Shown here piece after piece: positions 8,724 through 18,107 of a stretch of 64,000 nt of DNA. Source of the DNA: Prevotella lacticifex (lineage in GTDB: Bacteria > Bacteroidota > Bacteroidia > Bacteroidales > Bacteroidaceae). The notes beneath the pieces were generated by a model, which was given only the letters and a program-made list of their open reading frames with translations, was not told where the DNA came from and searched no databases. The position numbers were made by a program, and so were the translations under genes. Within the stretch, counting starts at the first letter, position 1. Every line of letters begins with the position of its first letter. The DNA lies in NCBI RefSeq assembly GCF_019973375.1, contig NZ_BPTV01000001.1, positions 2,249,104-2,313,103 of the forward strand. The letters are read 5' to 3'.

Positions 8724-10337
8724 TTATTTCTTATTAACTATTTCTAGGCAGGAAGCACGTAAAATGTCCATGAAAACAAACTCTTTTTCTTTTGTATTCA
8801 TTTTCTTGCCTGTCTCATCAAGATGTTTGCGGTCTTTGAGGTTAGAACTCATTAAAGGTGTAATGTTCACATTTGAAGAGCCACCTCCGATAAAATTGCC
8901 GACCTTGCTCCAGCTAAGTTTGCTTTCTTTTGCCTTTTCCTGTGGCTTTTCTATCATGTCGGAGATTTCTTTGCCAAAATCAAAGAAAGCTAAGCGATGA
9001 CTGTTGGGTTGAATATGAAGATTGTCGTCACCTTCATAGTCAAGTTCGGACAACCATCTTGTAAAGACTTCAACATAGTCATTCAAATATATAAGCAAAT
9101 CTTGTAGCTTGTTCTTGCCGTTGATTGAAAGTTTATGATTCTGTACATCACTTTTGATATTTTCATAATCAAGGATTGCGAGGAATGTCTTTTCTTTCTT
9201 CAGCTTATCACCAACGACATCTGTGTGATGATATTTAAGAGCGTAAGCAAATGCCGTGAGATACTTCAACACATTGTCTTTCGTCTGTTGGTCGAAATCA
9301 TCAGCGAACAAACGGCAACTGTCTTGTTTGCCAGTCTTGTCAACTTTGCTCACGATGTCACGTGACAGACCATACATATATTCATTGCCAAATGTTCCTG
9401 TTGGTACCATATCTCCACAATAATGGGCAATGGCTAGAGCACTAATGAACTCTACCGGATTGGCATTGTTCTGTTGACCAGCACCTCCCTCGCAATATTT
9501 GATGATTGTTGGATAAGGGTCACCGATATGATATACCGCCCTCATGCTGTTCTTGATGCCAGAACGTTCGTAGAAATTCAAAGCCGCCTTGGTCTTGGAG
9601 TCGAAGAGTTTGGCATTGATAGCACCACCTTTCACTATTTCCGGGGCGAAATATGGCTGTATCATCAAAGCTGCCATATCTACATTTGGAATGTCTTTCT
9701 TTATTTGTTGTGCAAGGACTGGTATGCCTGACGCTCCTGTTCCGCCAAATAGCGACCCTATAATAACAACCTTATCTTCTTGTTCTGCGTTATAAGTACT
9801 GACAAATGCATCATATTCATTATAATCGCTCAGTTTGTGGAAAATGACACTACCGATGTTTGGGTTTCCTTTAAATCCAACAGTAAGGTCAAGATTCAAT
9901 TCTGTCGTAGGTTCATCAGATGTATCATAAAGAGACTCTATAAGTGAATGTGTCGACAAAAGATTGCCTTTCATCTGATCAAAGCCTATCTTGTTGCGAA
10001 ATGTTAGGTTTGTTTTGCCTGGATTGAAATCAAGTACGAAGTCATTTAAACCATTCATCTCCTTCATTGTACATCCAAAGAATTGACCCATGTTTTGGTC
10101 ATCTTGTGGCATGGAGGAAAGTGGGTGGTTAGCATAAGCTATACGATTGATTTTCTGATACTGTTTAAGAATGTCCCTTGTACGGTCTTTATCTTTGTTT
10201 GCAGCATCGTAGTCTATGATAATCGGGTAGATGTCGTATCCGTTGAAAGCAGGAACACCTGCTGCAAGAAGCATGGTCGTAGAACGAAGCACACGTTCGC
10301 CTGTTCCTCCTATTGCAAATAGAAATAATTTCTTCAT
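8724..10337 (-). CDS. Tubulin-like GTPase-fold protein
   Basis: 537 residues, cytoplasmic. The N-terminus MKKLFLFAIGGTGERVL has the first glycine-rich nucleotide loop expected at the start of a tubulin/FtsZ Rossmann fold, followed by a beta strand ending in acid (YPIIIDYDAAN). Around residues 190-205 is IIGSLFGGTGASGIPVLAQ, the counterpart of the GGGTGSG tubulin signature. The layout fits the prokaryotic 'tubulin-like' family (Pfam Tubulin_2 type) rather than FtsZ or TubZ. The C-terminal third is helical and charged, with a Gly/Ser/Asn-rich stretch near residue 485. Neighbours are a 3-TM protein upstream (27 bases) and the giant actin-fold protein downstream (11 bases). GTP binding is likely; polymerisation is unproven. 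Confidence 0.85.
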   Translation of the reverse strand: MKKLFLFAIGGTGERVLRSTTMLLAAGVPAFNGYDIYPIIIDYDAANKDKDRTRDILKQYQKINRIAYANHPLSSMPQDDQNMGQFFGCTMKEMNGLNDFVLDFNPGKTNLTFRNKIGFDQMKGNLLSTHSLIESLYDTSDEPTTELNLDLTVGFKGNPNIGSVIFHKLSDYNEYDAFVSTYNAEQEDKVVIIGSLFGGTGASGIPVLAQQIKKDIPNVDMAALMIQPYFAPEIVKGGAINAKLFDSKTKAALNFYERSGIKNSMRAVYHIGDPYPTIIKYCEGGAGQQNNANPVEFISALAIAHYCGDMVPTGTFGNEYMYGLSRDIVSKVDKTGKQDSCRLFADDFDQQTKDNVLKYLTAFAYALKYHHTDVVGDKLKKEKTFLAILDYENIKSDVQNHKLSINGKNKLQDLLIYLNDYVEVFTRWLSELDYEGDDNLHIQPNSHRLAFFDFGKEISDMIEKPQEKAKESKLSWSKVGNFIGGGSSNVNITPLMSSNLKDRKHLDETGKKMNTKEKEFVFMDILRASCLEIVNKK

Positions 10338-10364
10338 ATTTGTTAGTTTTTAAATTTTTCTTCT

Positions 10365-10931
10365 TTATTTGGATTTGTGAGGCCATGGGTGAGGAATGGC
10401 AATTCCTTGATAGGTGAATCCTTTAAAAAGAAGGCTGAAGATGTAAAAGAACAACAATGAATATACGGTGCATCCCAAACTGTAGGAATAGCGCACATCC
10501 TTTCCGTTATTCAAATCCGTTTCAATTTTCTGTCGTGCGGTGGTATATTCGTCAACCTGTTGTTGATTTTGGTTGTCACGGGTCTTTTCTATAACAAACT
10601 CAGTGTTGGCTTTGTAGAAAGAGTGTTTGTAGAATATCGATTGAGAGTCTGCGACATTCGATTTGCCTATAAACGCAAAGTTGGCTGTCAGAAAAACAAG
10701 CAATCCTGTAACCAGAAGGAATCCTGCCCAAACACCTGTGTTTGCCATGGAGTCATCGTTACGCTTGTTGCAGCATCCGAAATAGAATACCAAAGCAAGC
10801 ACTAAAGCCACTATAATAGCTGTAAGAACCCCATACATGAATGCGTTATGAGTTACAAAGAAATTCTCATGGAATTCACGTGTGTCCTTCCATGCTTGTG
10901 AATTTGTCACAAAGAAAAATAGTTTATCCAT
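10365..10931 (-). CDS. Three-TM membrane protein
   Basis: 188 residues. Hydrophobic helices lie at ~32-52 (AFMYGVLTAIIVALVLALVF), ~66-86 (GVWAGFLLVTGLLVFLTANF) and ~152-170 (GCTVYSLLFFYIFSLLF). Between the second and third helix is a ~60-residue polar, Gln-rich stretch (QNQQQVDEYTTARQKIETDL), likely a coiled coil. There is a GCCNKRND segment after helix 1. No named family. The position between the vWA gene and the tubulin-like gene, 18 and 27 bases apart, suggests it is the integral membrane subunit of the assembly. Confidence 0.6.
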   Translation of the reverse strand: MDKLFFFVTNSQAWKDTREFHENFFVTHNAFMYGVLTAIIVALVLALVFYFGCCNKRNDDSMANTGVWAGFLLVTGLLVFLTANFAFIGKSNVADSQSIFYKHSFYKANTEFVIEKTRDNQNQQQVDEYTTARQKIETDLNNGKDVRYSYSLGCTVYSLLFFYIFSLLFKGFTYQGIAIPHPWPHKSK

Positions 10932-10949
10932 AAATTAAATATTTTTAGA

Positions 10950-12149
10950 TTATTTATATTCAAATGTTGTTTTTACCAAAGGCTTGTTACCGTCAAATGC
11001 ATCCCTGATGCCTTTTAGCAGATACTCTAAACCAAAAGTTTTGTCACGATACATCAGTACATTAGGGCTTGAGTCATCATTGACAGATAGAGCAAGCCAA
11101 GAAGCTGGAATAATGTTCTCAACCGAATAGGTAAGTGTACCAGTACCAATGCCTGTTGAAGCTGGGCTTTTTATGGTTATTGTTAAATTAATGCCACTCT
11201 CGGTCTTTATGCTGTTTGTTGTATATTGAGTGGTGTCTTTCAATTGCTTTTCTCCTAAAGTCAACTTAGCTGCGGAATGGTTGAAATAATCATTGTCTGC
11301 ATTATACATGTAACTGACTGTTTTAGGAAGTGTCATTCTTAGCACAATGTCTTTGGCAAGATCTGTGCCTGTTCCTTTTTGGGGCGATTCTTGCTCACCT
11401 TTCTGCAAAATACTATTCTCATCAAATCCATAGTATAATTGAAGTTCTGGCTTTAGGTCGGTATTGTCCTGCAAGGCAAGAATGTCTTCTGGAGCACCTA
11501 CGGCTATGATGTAGAATGGGCGGTTGTTGGTATCTAATTTCTTAGGTGTGTCGAACATGTCATAATAGCAAGCTCCACCTTTTCCTACTTGTTTGCTCGC
11601 AAACTTGGCTGAGTATTTCAATACAGCTACAGCTTTATCTGCCGTTTTGCCCTTCAAGGCTTTTGCAAGTAAGTTCTGAAATTGCTCAAGAGCTGTTGAG
11701 GCATTCTTGTTGATATATACAATTCCATCTGTCACCAACATCGCAAGTTTTCCTTTGCTTGATTTGTCGCACATCATCGGTATTAATTTTTCGAAATGAG
11801 TACTTCCTCCATCAAACAAATTCAGGTTGTTTTGAAGGTCGGTAGAATAACCAGAATAAGTATCTACGTTATCATTCTTACGTACAAGAAATATCTTGGA
11901 ATTGTTGCCAATCTTTTCGAATCGGCTCACAATGTTTGAAATCTGTCCGTCACCACTTGCAAAATACCCTTTCATACTTGTTGAGGCATCGAAGTATATC
12001 TCCACAGAACTTATTGACTTTGAGGGCTGTGGTAAATTTCCAAAACAAGCGTCAAGTGTATTGGCAGTTGTTGGCCCAGGACAACCATTTACGATTGCTA
12101 TAATTGTCAAAATAATGACACATGTACCGATTAATACTTTTTTATTCAT
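10950..12149 (-). CDS. Exported vWA-domain protein with intact MIDAS
   Basis: 399 residues. The N-terminus MNKKVLIGTCVIILTIIAIV is a signal sequence, with a possible lipidation Cys in IVNGCPGP. A von Willebrand A domain follows with all metal-site elements: DASTSMKG (DxSxS, ~53), a Thr in GGSTHFEKL and TDG in AMLVTDGIVYI (~139). Residues ~270-395 look like a separate beta-sandwich. vWA domains bind protein partners through the MIDAS metal, usually outside the membrane or in AAA+ complexes. It is 13 bases after the 878-residue protein gene and 18 before the 3-TM gene. Likely periplasmic, attached to the outer or inner membrane if lipidated. Confidence 0.75.
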   Translation of the reverse strand: MNKKVLIGTCVIILTIIAIVNGCPGPTTANTLDACFGNLPQPSKSISSVEIYFDASTSMKGYFASGDGQISNIVSRFEKIGNNSKIFLVRKNDNVDTYSGYSTDLQNNLNLFDGGSTHFEKLIPMMCDKSSKGKLAMLVTDGIVYINKNASTALEQFQNLLAKALKGKTADKAVAVLKYSAKFASKQVGKGGACYYDMFDTPKKLDTNNRPFYIIAVGAPEDILALQDNTDLKPELQLYYGFDENSILQKGEQESPQKGTGTDLAKDIVLRMTLPKTVSYMYNADNDYFNHSAAKLTLGEKQLKDTTQYTTNSIKTESGINLTITIKSPASTGIGTGTLTYSVENIIPASWLALSVNDDSSPNVLMYRDKTFGLEYLLKGIRDAFDGNKPLVKTTFEYK

Positions 12150-12162
12150 AGTAATTTATCTT

Positions 12163-14799
12163 TTATTGAGCAACGATTACCATTGCTTTTTGTTTTACTT
12201 TGTAGTCTTTCTTATAGCCAACTCGTACAAGATCGGTGATATAATTCTGTTTGTCCGAATTACTAATTTCAAGTACATAATTTGCCACACCTGGGCATAA
12301 ATTTTCTAAGTCGCCATAATTCTCTCCAGTACAATCCTTATACTCACCGTCGCTTATTCGGTCGGCAAAGAGATTTGGAACAATGAGTTGCAAGCCAAAT
12401 CGATTAGCTAAATGGCTGAGGGCATTATAAGCGCACATCATGCTCTCATGGTCTATGCGCATTCCATATTCACGTGTTTGGTCTGTCATAAATGGTAGGC
12501 AACTATAGGAATAATATCTTGAGAGGACATTTGTTAAACCATACTCATTGGTAATATCTTCCTCTATGATATCTTGTACTTTGCGATACAACTCTGCGTA
12601 ATTGTCTATTGCATCTGTTGTTAGCAAATTCTTTGAGAATTTCTTGAAAGCTTCACGAAGTAATGATTGGTTCTCGTCACATTGTGGCTTTAATGTCATA
12701 TCACATGGACGGATAAATGAACCAGTTACTGATGCTTGGATGTCATGGATGTCTTTTTTCATCACTTCATTCATTTCTGATAGCATATTGCTAAAAGTCT
12801 TGTTGTTAGAATCAATGATTTCCTGTTTGGAAGAAACTTTCTTTTGCAGAGTTTCTACATTCGCTTTTTCGGTTGCTATCTTTTGACCTACAGCATCTTG
12901 GTAAGCTTTGAACATTTTATTCATGTTGCAATCCTCCATAGATTCCGAATTGCCCTCATTGGCACATGCCTCTTTAAGATTAGTCGTCATTTCCTTTTGT
13001 TCCTCTTCAAGCTTCTTTTTTTCGAAACCTACTTCAATGTATGCATCCGAGAGCTCTTTGACAATACCTTCTGTTGTATGACAACTGGCAATTATTTCTT
13101 TAGTTTCATTTTTTGATTCTAATTGTCCTTTTATGCTCTTGTATATATGTTCCTTTATGGCATCAACTAGTCCTTTTGCTTTGTTTGTTCCATATTGTTT
13201 ACATATCTCGTCAAGTTCGTTTACCTTAACAAGGGCATCCTTTATTTGTTTTATGGCATCTTCTTGGGAGGCGGTTGGTTGCATACCTACTTCCTTTAAG
13301 AAGTTGGCTATACTTATTTCTTCTGTATCCTCAGAAGAAATGGAAGTGTCCTTTTCTACATTCAGATGATTCTTGATTAAGTCTTTAATGACGTTTACTA
13401 AATCATCAAAGGTGCCTATATTGTCAGATATTTCTGGCAATTGAGAGTGTAATTCTTCCAAAAAACTTTCAAAATTTGAAGAATGATTTGTTGTAACGTC
13501 ATCAGTGTTGCCAGGATTACTTGTAGCCATTGATGACTTACTTTTCTCAATATCAGCCTTTATCTTTTCAAGTCCAGATTTCAGAGGAGTATTAGAGGCG
13601 AAGTAACTATCAAATCCATTTATCTTTAATTGTTCTATGACATATTTTTGAGCCTCATGCCTACCGTCCACTGATTTTGTGTCAATGGACTCCTTTACCT
13701 TTTTACACAGTTTGTCTAAAAGCTGTTTGATTTTTGCTTCAAACTCTCCATTTGTCTCGTTAGTATAAATACTCTTAGAGATTTCATTCGCTTTTATTAG
13801 ACGTTCAATGTCAGAAATTACAATGACACGATTATAATTAGACTCAGAACTCGTTTTTAGTTCTTTGATTTTTGTTAGAATTTGTTGAGTGTCAGAATTC
13901 TCGCTGCCACAGAGTTCTTTGGATATATGTTTTTTGTCATTTGACAAATTAAAGTATATCGACAAGATTTCTTGTAGTTTTTCTATTTTAGAATTGCGGT
14001 TGCTATACTCATTGAAGATGTCTATTTCATATCCTTTTATAATTGTTGCTATTTGCTCGTCAAGTGCATTCTCTATTTTGTTAATATCATTTATTGCCCA
14101 TGTTTCATCGTTAGGATTTTCTTTATTGGCTTCTTCGCTTTTTTCTTCAACTTGAACGTCAGAGGCTTTTGCAGGTTGATTGATACTTGAATCTTCTTTT
14201 TCATTTTTTACTTCTGTAGTTAAAGCCTTATCCTCTGCTGTTATTTTTTGAGTACTCTCTTTTGACTTTGAATTTGTTTTTCTATATTTTTTTAACCAGC
14301 AAAATCCGATAGCAGATATCACAACCCCGATAATAATCCCAATGATTATATCCCAAATAGAAATAGATCCATCTTGAAATTCTTTTGTATTTACATTTTG
14401 GTTAGTCTTATTGTTGCTTGAATTCATTTCATTCCCTTTCATCTTGAAAGTCCATGTCTTTTGCCCATATGTTATGGTTAGGATGCTTTTTGGAGAAATT
14501 TTGATAGTGCCAGAAATGTCTTTTTTCACACTATCCTTCCTTGTTAATAACTTTCCGCCATCTTTAATTTCTGCACGTTTAGCTTCATTTCCATTTTTTG
14601 CAAAGACTATTTTACTGATAGTTATGCTATCTTTGGCATCAATAATGAAGTTATTTTTATTATATTCCTTAAAATTGATGTTATATTCTTTAATCTTTAA
14701 TGATGGATTTTTCCCAGATAAATCGAGGATATTTTGGGCAATCATGGGCATGCTACCCATAACAGCCGATAGTATTAGTAATATAATTCTTCTTATCAT
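12163..14799 (-). CDS. Signal peptide/TM protein with ~700-residue cytoplasmic coiled coil
   Basis: 878 residues. A signal peptide (MIRRIILLILSAVMGSMPM) precedes a ~120-residue beta-rich outside domain and a membrane helix (ISIWDIIIGIIIGVVISAIG, ~148-168) with a basic KKYRK stop. The remaining ~700 residues are very rich in Glu, Lys, Asn and Ser with long heptad-like runs (for example KKLEEEQKEMTTNL and VETLQKKVSSKQEII). The C-terminal ~150 residues turn globular, with Cys, Trp-poor, Tyr-rich sequence (LSRYYSYSCLPFM). With a cleaved signal and one helix the coiled coil should be cytoplasmic, next to the actin- and tubulin-fold partners. No known family. It lies 36 bases after the DnaK-like gene and could be a scaffold. 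Confidence 0.65.
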   Translation of the reverse strand: MIRRIILLILSAVMGSMPMIAQNILDLSGKNPSLKIKEYNINFKEYNKNNFIIDAKDSITISKIVFAKNGNEAKRAEIKDGGKLLTRKDSVKKDISGTIKISPKSILTITYGQKTWTFKMKGNEMNSSNNKTNQNVNTKEFQDGSISIWDIIIGIIIGVVISAIGFCWLKKYRKTNSKSKESTQKITAEDKALTTEVKNEKEDSSINQPAKASDVQVEEKSEEANKENPNDETWAINDINKIENALDEQIATIIKGYEIDIFNEYSNRNSKIEKLQEILSIYFNLSNDKKHISKELCGSENSDTQQILTKIKELKTSSESNYNRVIVISDIERLIKANEISKSIYTNETNGEFEAKIKQLLDKLCKKVKESIDTKSVDGRHEAQKYVIEQLKINGFDSYFASNTPLKSGLEKIKADIEKSKSSMATSNPGNTDDVTTNHSSNFESFLEELHSQLPEISDNIGTFDDLVNVIKDLIKNHLNVEKDTSISSEDTEEISIANFLKEVGMQPTASQEDAIKQIKDALVKVNELDEICKQYGTNKAKGLVDAIKEHIYKSIKGQLESKNETKEIIASCHTTEGIVKELSDAYIEVGFEKKKLEEEQKEMTTNLKEACANEGNSESMEDCNMNKMFKAYQDAVGQKIATEKANVETLQKKVSSKQEIIDSNNKTFSNMLSEMNEVMKKDIHDIQASVTGSFIRPCDMTLKPQCDENQSLLREAFKKFSKNLLTTDAIDNYAELYRKVQDIIEEDITNEYGLTNVLSRYYSYSCLPFMTDQTREYGMRIDHESMMCAYNALSHLANRFGLQLIVPNLFADRISDGEYKDCTGENYGDLENLCPGVANYVLEISNSDKQNYITDLVRVGYKKDYKVKQKAMVIVAQ

Positions 14800-14835
14800 A
14801 TCATTATGTATTTAAGTTAAAGTTATGACATATAG

Positions 14836-17800
14836 TTAAATAGTAACAGGCCAAATGCTCTGTTTTGTAATGTCACTCGTTAGGTCAACACCCTTAGGAG
14901 TACTGGCTATTGATTTCAGACCATTCACGTAAAGAGAAACGTTGTTGTTGCGGTCAAGTCTCAGTCTTACATTAAGTTTGTCGGCATTGTTGAAATTTGC
15001 CATATCAAATTCCTCCATGTCGGATATAAACTCTGTATTTCCCATGTTATAGTTGGCTTCTGTTTCTTCGGGTGACATATAAGTCTGTACAAGACGGATA
15101 TAAGCAGATGAAGATGTTCCGTTAACATTGATATTCTTGCCGTCGAATATTCCCGATGTCTTAGCATAAGGAATGTCGTTATGATTCAACAGTTCAACAT
15201 AATGGAGGTGTCCACCAAGTTCTTGAAACATGATACCGTACGAAGCGTAAAGACGGCGAGACTTGATTTTAACTTTAGATGTAGGGATGTCGAATTTACT
15301 AACTTGTGCAATGGCACCTTCTGCTACCAATGTCTTTTCTTCATCTTTTTGTGAGTCAAACTCCACCAATCTAATATCTTTATTACTTAAACTTTTGATA
15401 GCTTCTTCTATGGATTCACGCAAGACTTGCAATCTACAACTTCTTCCAGAAAGGATAACAGTAGTAATGTCAAAATCACTACCGATATACATTCCTATTT
15501 GCTTGAATATTTTAGTTGTCACATCATGCAGGTATCTTTGGAATTTAGGATGGTTTATTATTTTGTCAGCCTCTACAGACCATGATTTGTGTCCAACAGT
15601 GTAGGAAATGGTTTCGCCAGGAGCGAGATGAGGCTTGATCTCTGTTTTTATTGCATTCTTTAAGTTTAGCATATCCACTCGGATAGCACTATTTGCAACA
15701 AAATCGGTAGAGATTAATTGAATAGGTATCAAGCCCAATTCCTGTAAAATACATGCTATCGTATAGTCAAGATAGTTGCCGGCTTTACCTGTTCCAATTT
15801 TTCCTCTTACTTCAACTTCTATTGTGTTTGTTTTTGTCGTACACTTGTCTAATACGGTGATGTCAAGCGTTCCTGCTCCCATGTCATACACAAGTACCGT
15901 TTCTTTTTCCTTTATATTGCCCACTTTGTTGAATTTTGACCAATTGGCAAGATAATATGCGGCAACAGCATCAGATTCGCTCACAAACTTCAGGTAACCA
16001 TCACGCAGATAAGGGAAAGTTTTGTAGGCAATGTCTCTTAATATTCCAAGATGTGTAGGTGTATAAGTGTTAGGATATGTCAGTACCACCTTGTTCAGTT
16101 TTCTCTTATCACCAGTAATTGGTGAGACAAAATATCTGAACAATTCGTTGTAGGCCTCTTCAAATATGTTGGTCACATTTGCCAGACAGTTCTTTTCATT
16201 TGCGGATTTTGCATCCTTCAGTTTCACATGGCTAACTTTGCCTGTTCCTTCATCAATACGAAGATACGGAAATTGGTCATAAAAAGCGTTGGCTGGCAGA
16301 TTTTCATTTCCAACGAGAATTTTAAGGCATGGCAACTGTCTTTGTACCTCGTTTACTACCAAACTTGATGTTGGAGACAAGCAGACAGCAAGAGTATTGT
16401 ATGGCTCGGTTTGGGACTGTTCCATGCAAAGTGATGTTTCTGTCTGATTAGGATTGAGTTGATGGAACAATATGTCGGAAGAAAGAAATTTTGTTCCGTC
16501 CTCAAACGTGTCTTCTGTGAATTTATCATAGCCATTCCGTTCATTGGAGAACACCTGGTCTTTTTGCCTCTTTAGGTTGATGATTTTCTTGTCGTATTTG
16601 CATACTATAGCAGAAGAACCATAGTCAACACATAACCATTCTGGATAAGGTTCAAGCTGCAAGTTCCAGCGCAGAGTCATCGTAAAATGTTTGAAACTCT
16701 CGTCGGAATATGGTTGCCCTTTCTTATTCTCATAATAGTCAAACGAGACAACCGTGTCAACGACAAAAGTACATTCGCTATCAGTGCCTACAACCTCTGC
16801 AATCCGTGAGGGGTTGAAGGTGAGGTCAAGACTTGTGAAACTATCCTTTCCGTTTTTTAGGAACAAGCCGCCAAGACTGTTGAGTTCCTCCCAGTTATCA
16901 CCATCTATGGTCGTAAACATTGATTGTGTTTTGCCGTTGGCATCAAGTACCTTGATGTCATTACAAACGCTATCACTTATACTGAAATTACGTATTATTA
17001 CTCCTGCTTGTTTTACACTTCCATCGGTGGCTGCATTGGCAAGACTTATAGTCAACTGTCGTTGCATTTTGCTATTGGGAGTAAACGAAAACTCGGAGAT
17101 TTGAATGTTTTTGCCATCGTCCATGAAAGTCAGTGTATCATCCACATCATCGCCAATCATTACCTTTAATTCGGCACTTTGTCCATCACGTTTGATGGTG
17201 AGTTGTTCTGTTAATTCTGCTAAAGGCTGAATAATCTCTGGACTGTATTCTACCGAGAATTTTGAGTGGTTTTCAATAGTTAGGCATTCCGTTTCTTCTA
17301 TAGGGTTGCTAATTCTTGATAGGTCGATGTACATTTCAAAGCGTTGCAACTCCTTTCTTGATGGCTTTAGCAAGTCTTTCCACTCTTGTGTTCTTGAGCC
17401 ATCCATGTTCTTGAAGAACAACACGTCACCCATGTCGGTTGTTCCATTAAAGATTCCTATTTTTGTCTCGATATTCAACTTGGGTGTATATTTATATGCC
17501 TCCTCAATCCAAGCTACAATCTCGCCTATCTTCACTTCAGAAAGTTGAGAGCTATATTGGATTGTGGTTTTTTCTATGTTTATAGCAAAATAAGGTTTTA
17601 CATCAAGAGAGGCAAAAGTTATGTTTATGCTCTCTTGGTGTGAGTCAATCTTATTGTTGTCTTCGTCCAATACTACAACATCAAAACTTATAGAGTATTT
17701 CTTAGGAATACGTTGCTGTGCTTCGTTACAGTCGCTTATGGCTTGTTGGTTGAAAAATAATTGAAAAGGAGTATCTTGCTGTGTCAGCCAAATCCCAACG

Positions 17801-18054
17801 GGGAAAGTTTCCATTCCAAACTCTTGTTGCTTGCTTACTATAGAGAACAGTTTGTCCTTGTCATATACAATTTCTTTAGGCACGGATATGTTCTGTATGG
17901 TAACATATACATGTCTTTCTATATTTTGGTTATTGCGTATCCAAGGTAGCTTGTCCCAAAAGTTATCTTTGCGTTCTGCTACCGATATTTTCCAGGACAT
18001 TTCAACGTTCACTTTGGATCGTTTCTCGTTTTTTAAGTCTATTATTATATCCAT
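14836..18054 (-). CDS. DnaK/actin-fold ATPase with long beta-rich N-terminal region
   Basis: 1072 residues, no signal peptide. Residues 1-~470 are beta-rich with repeated immunoglobulin-like blocks and match nothing I know. The C-terminal half carries the Hsp70/actin ATPase signatures: phosphate-1 WLCVDYGSSAIVCKYD (~476), connect-1 region VLTYPNTYTPTHLG...VSESDAVAAYY, phosphate-2 VLVYDMGAGTLDITV (~723) and the adenosine motif VILSGRSCRLQVLRESI (~866). Sequence around the second loop is closer to DnaK than the other actin-fold gene here, but no substrate-binding domain follows. It precedes the coiled-coil gene by 36 bases. It and the 1161-residue protein are different enough to be distinct subunits rather than recent duplicates. 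Confidence 0.8.
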   Translation of the reverse strand: MDIIIDLKNEKRSKVNVEMSWKISVAERKDNFWDKLPWIRNNQNIERHVYVTIQNISVPKEIVYDKDKLFSIVSKQQEFGMETFPVGIWLTQQDTPFQLFFNQQAISDCNEAQQRIPKKYSISFDVVVLDEDNNKIDSHQESINITFASLDVKPYFAINIEKTTIQYSSQLSEVKIGEIVAWIEEAYKYTPKLNIETKIGIFNGTTDMGDVLFFKNMDGSRTQEWKDLLKPSRKELQRFEMYIDLSRISNPIEETECLTIENHSKFSVEYSPEIIQPLAELTEQLTIKRDGQSAELKVMIGDDVDDTLTFMDDGKNIQISEFSFTPNSKMQRQLTISLANAATDGSVKQAGVIIRNFSISDSVCNDIKVLDANGKTQSMFTTIDGDNWEELNSLGGLFLKNGKDSFTSLDLTFNPSRIAEVVGTDSECTFVVDTVVSFDYYENKKGQPYSDESFKHFTMTLRWNLQLEPYPEWLCVDYGSSAIVCKYDKKIINLKRQKDQVFSNERNGYDKFTEDTFEDGTKFLSSDILFHQLNPNQTETSLCMEQSQTEPYNTLAVCLSPTSSLVVNEVQRQLPCLKILVGNENLPANAFYDQFPYLRIDEGTGKVSHVKLKDAKSANEKNCLANVTNIFEEAYNELFRYFVSPITGDKRKLNKVVLTYPNTYTPTHLGILRDIAYKTFPYLRDGYLKFVSESDAVAAYYLANWSKFNKVGNIKEKETVLVYDMGAGTLDITVLDKCTTKTNTIEVEVRGKIGTGKAGNYLDYTIACILQELGLIPIQLISTDFVANSAIRVDMLNLKNAIKTEIKPHLAPGETISYTVGHKSWSVEADKIINHPKFQRYLHDVTTKIFKQIGMYIGSDFDITTVILSGRSCRLQVLRESIEEAIKSLSNKDIRLVEFDSQKDEEKTLVAEGAIAQVSKFDIPTSKVKIKSRRLYASYGIMFQELGGHLHYVELLNHNDIPYAKTSGIFDGKNINVNGTSSSAYIRLVQTYMSPEETEANYNMGNTEFISDMEEFDMANFNNADKLNVRLRLDRNNNVSLYVNGLKSIASTPKGVDLTSDITKQSIWPVTI

Positions 18055-18107
18055 ATATGCTTATTTGTATTATCTTTCCCAAATTTTTTATGTAATTTTC
18101 TTACCCT

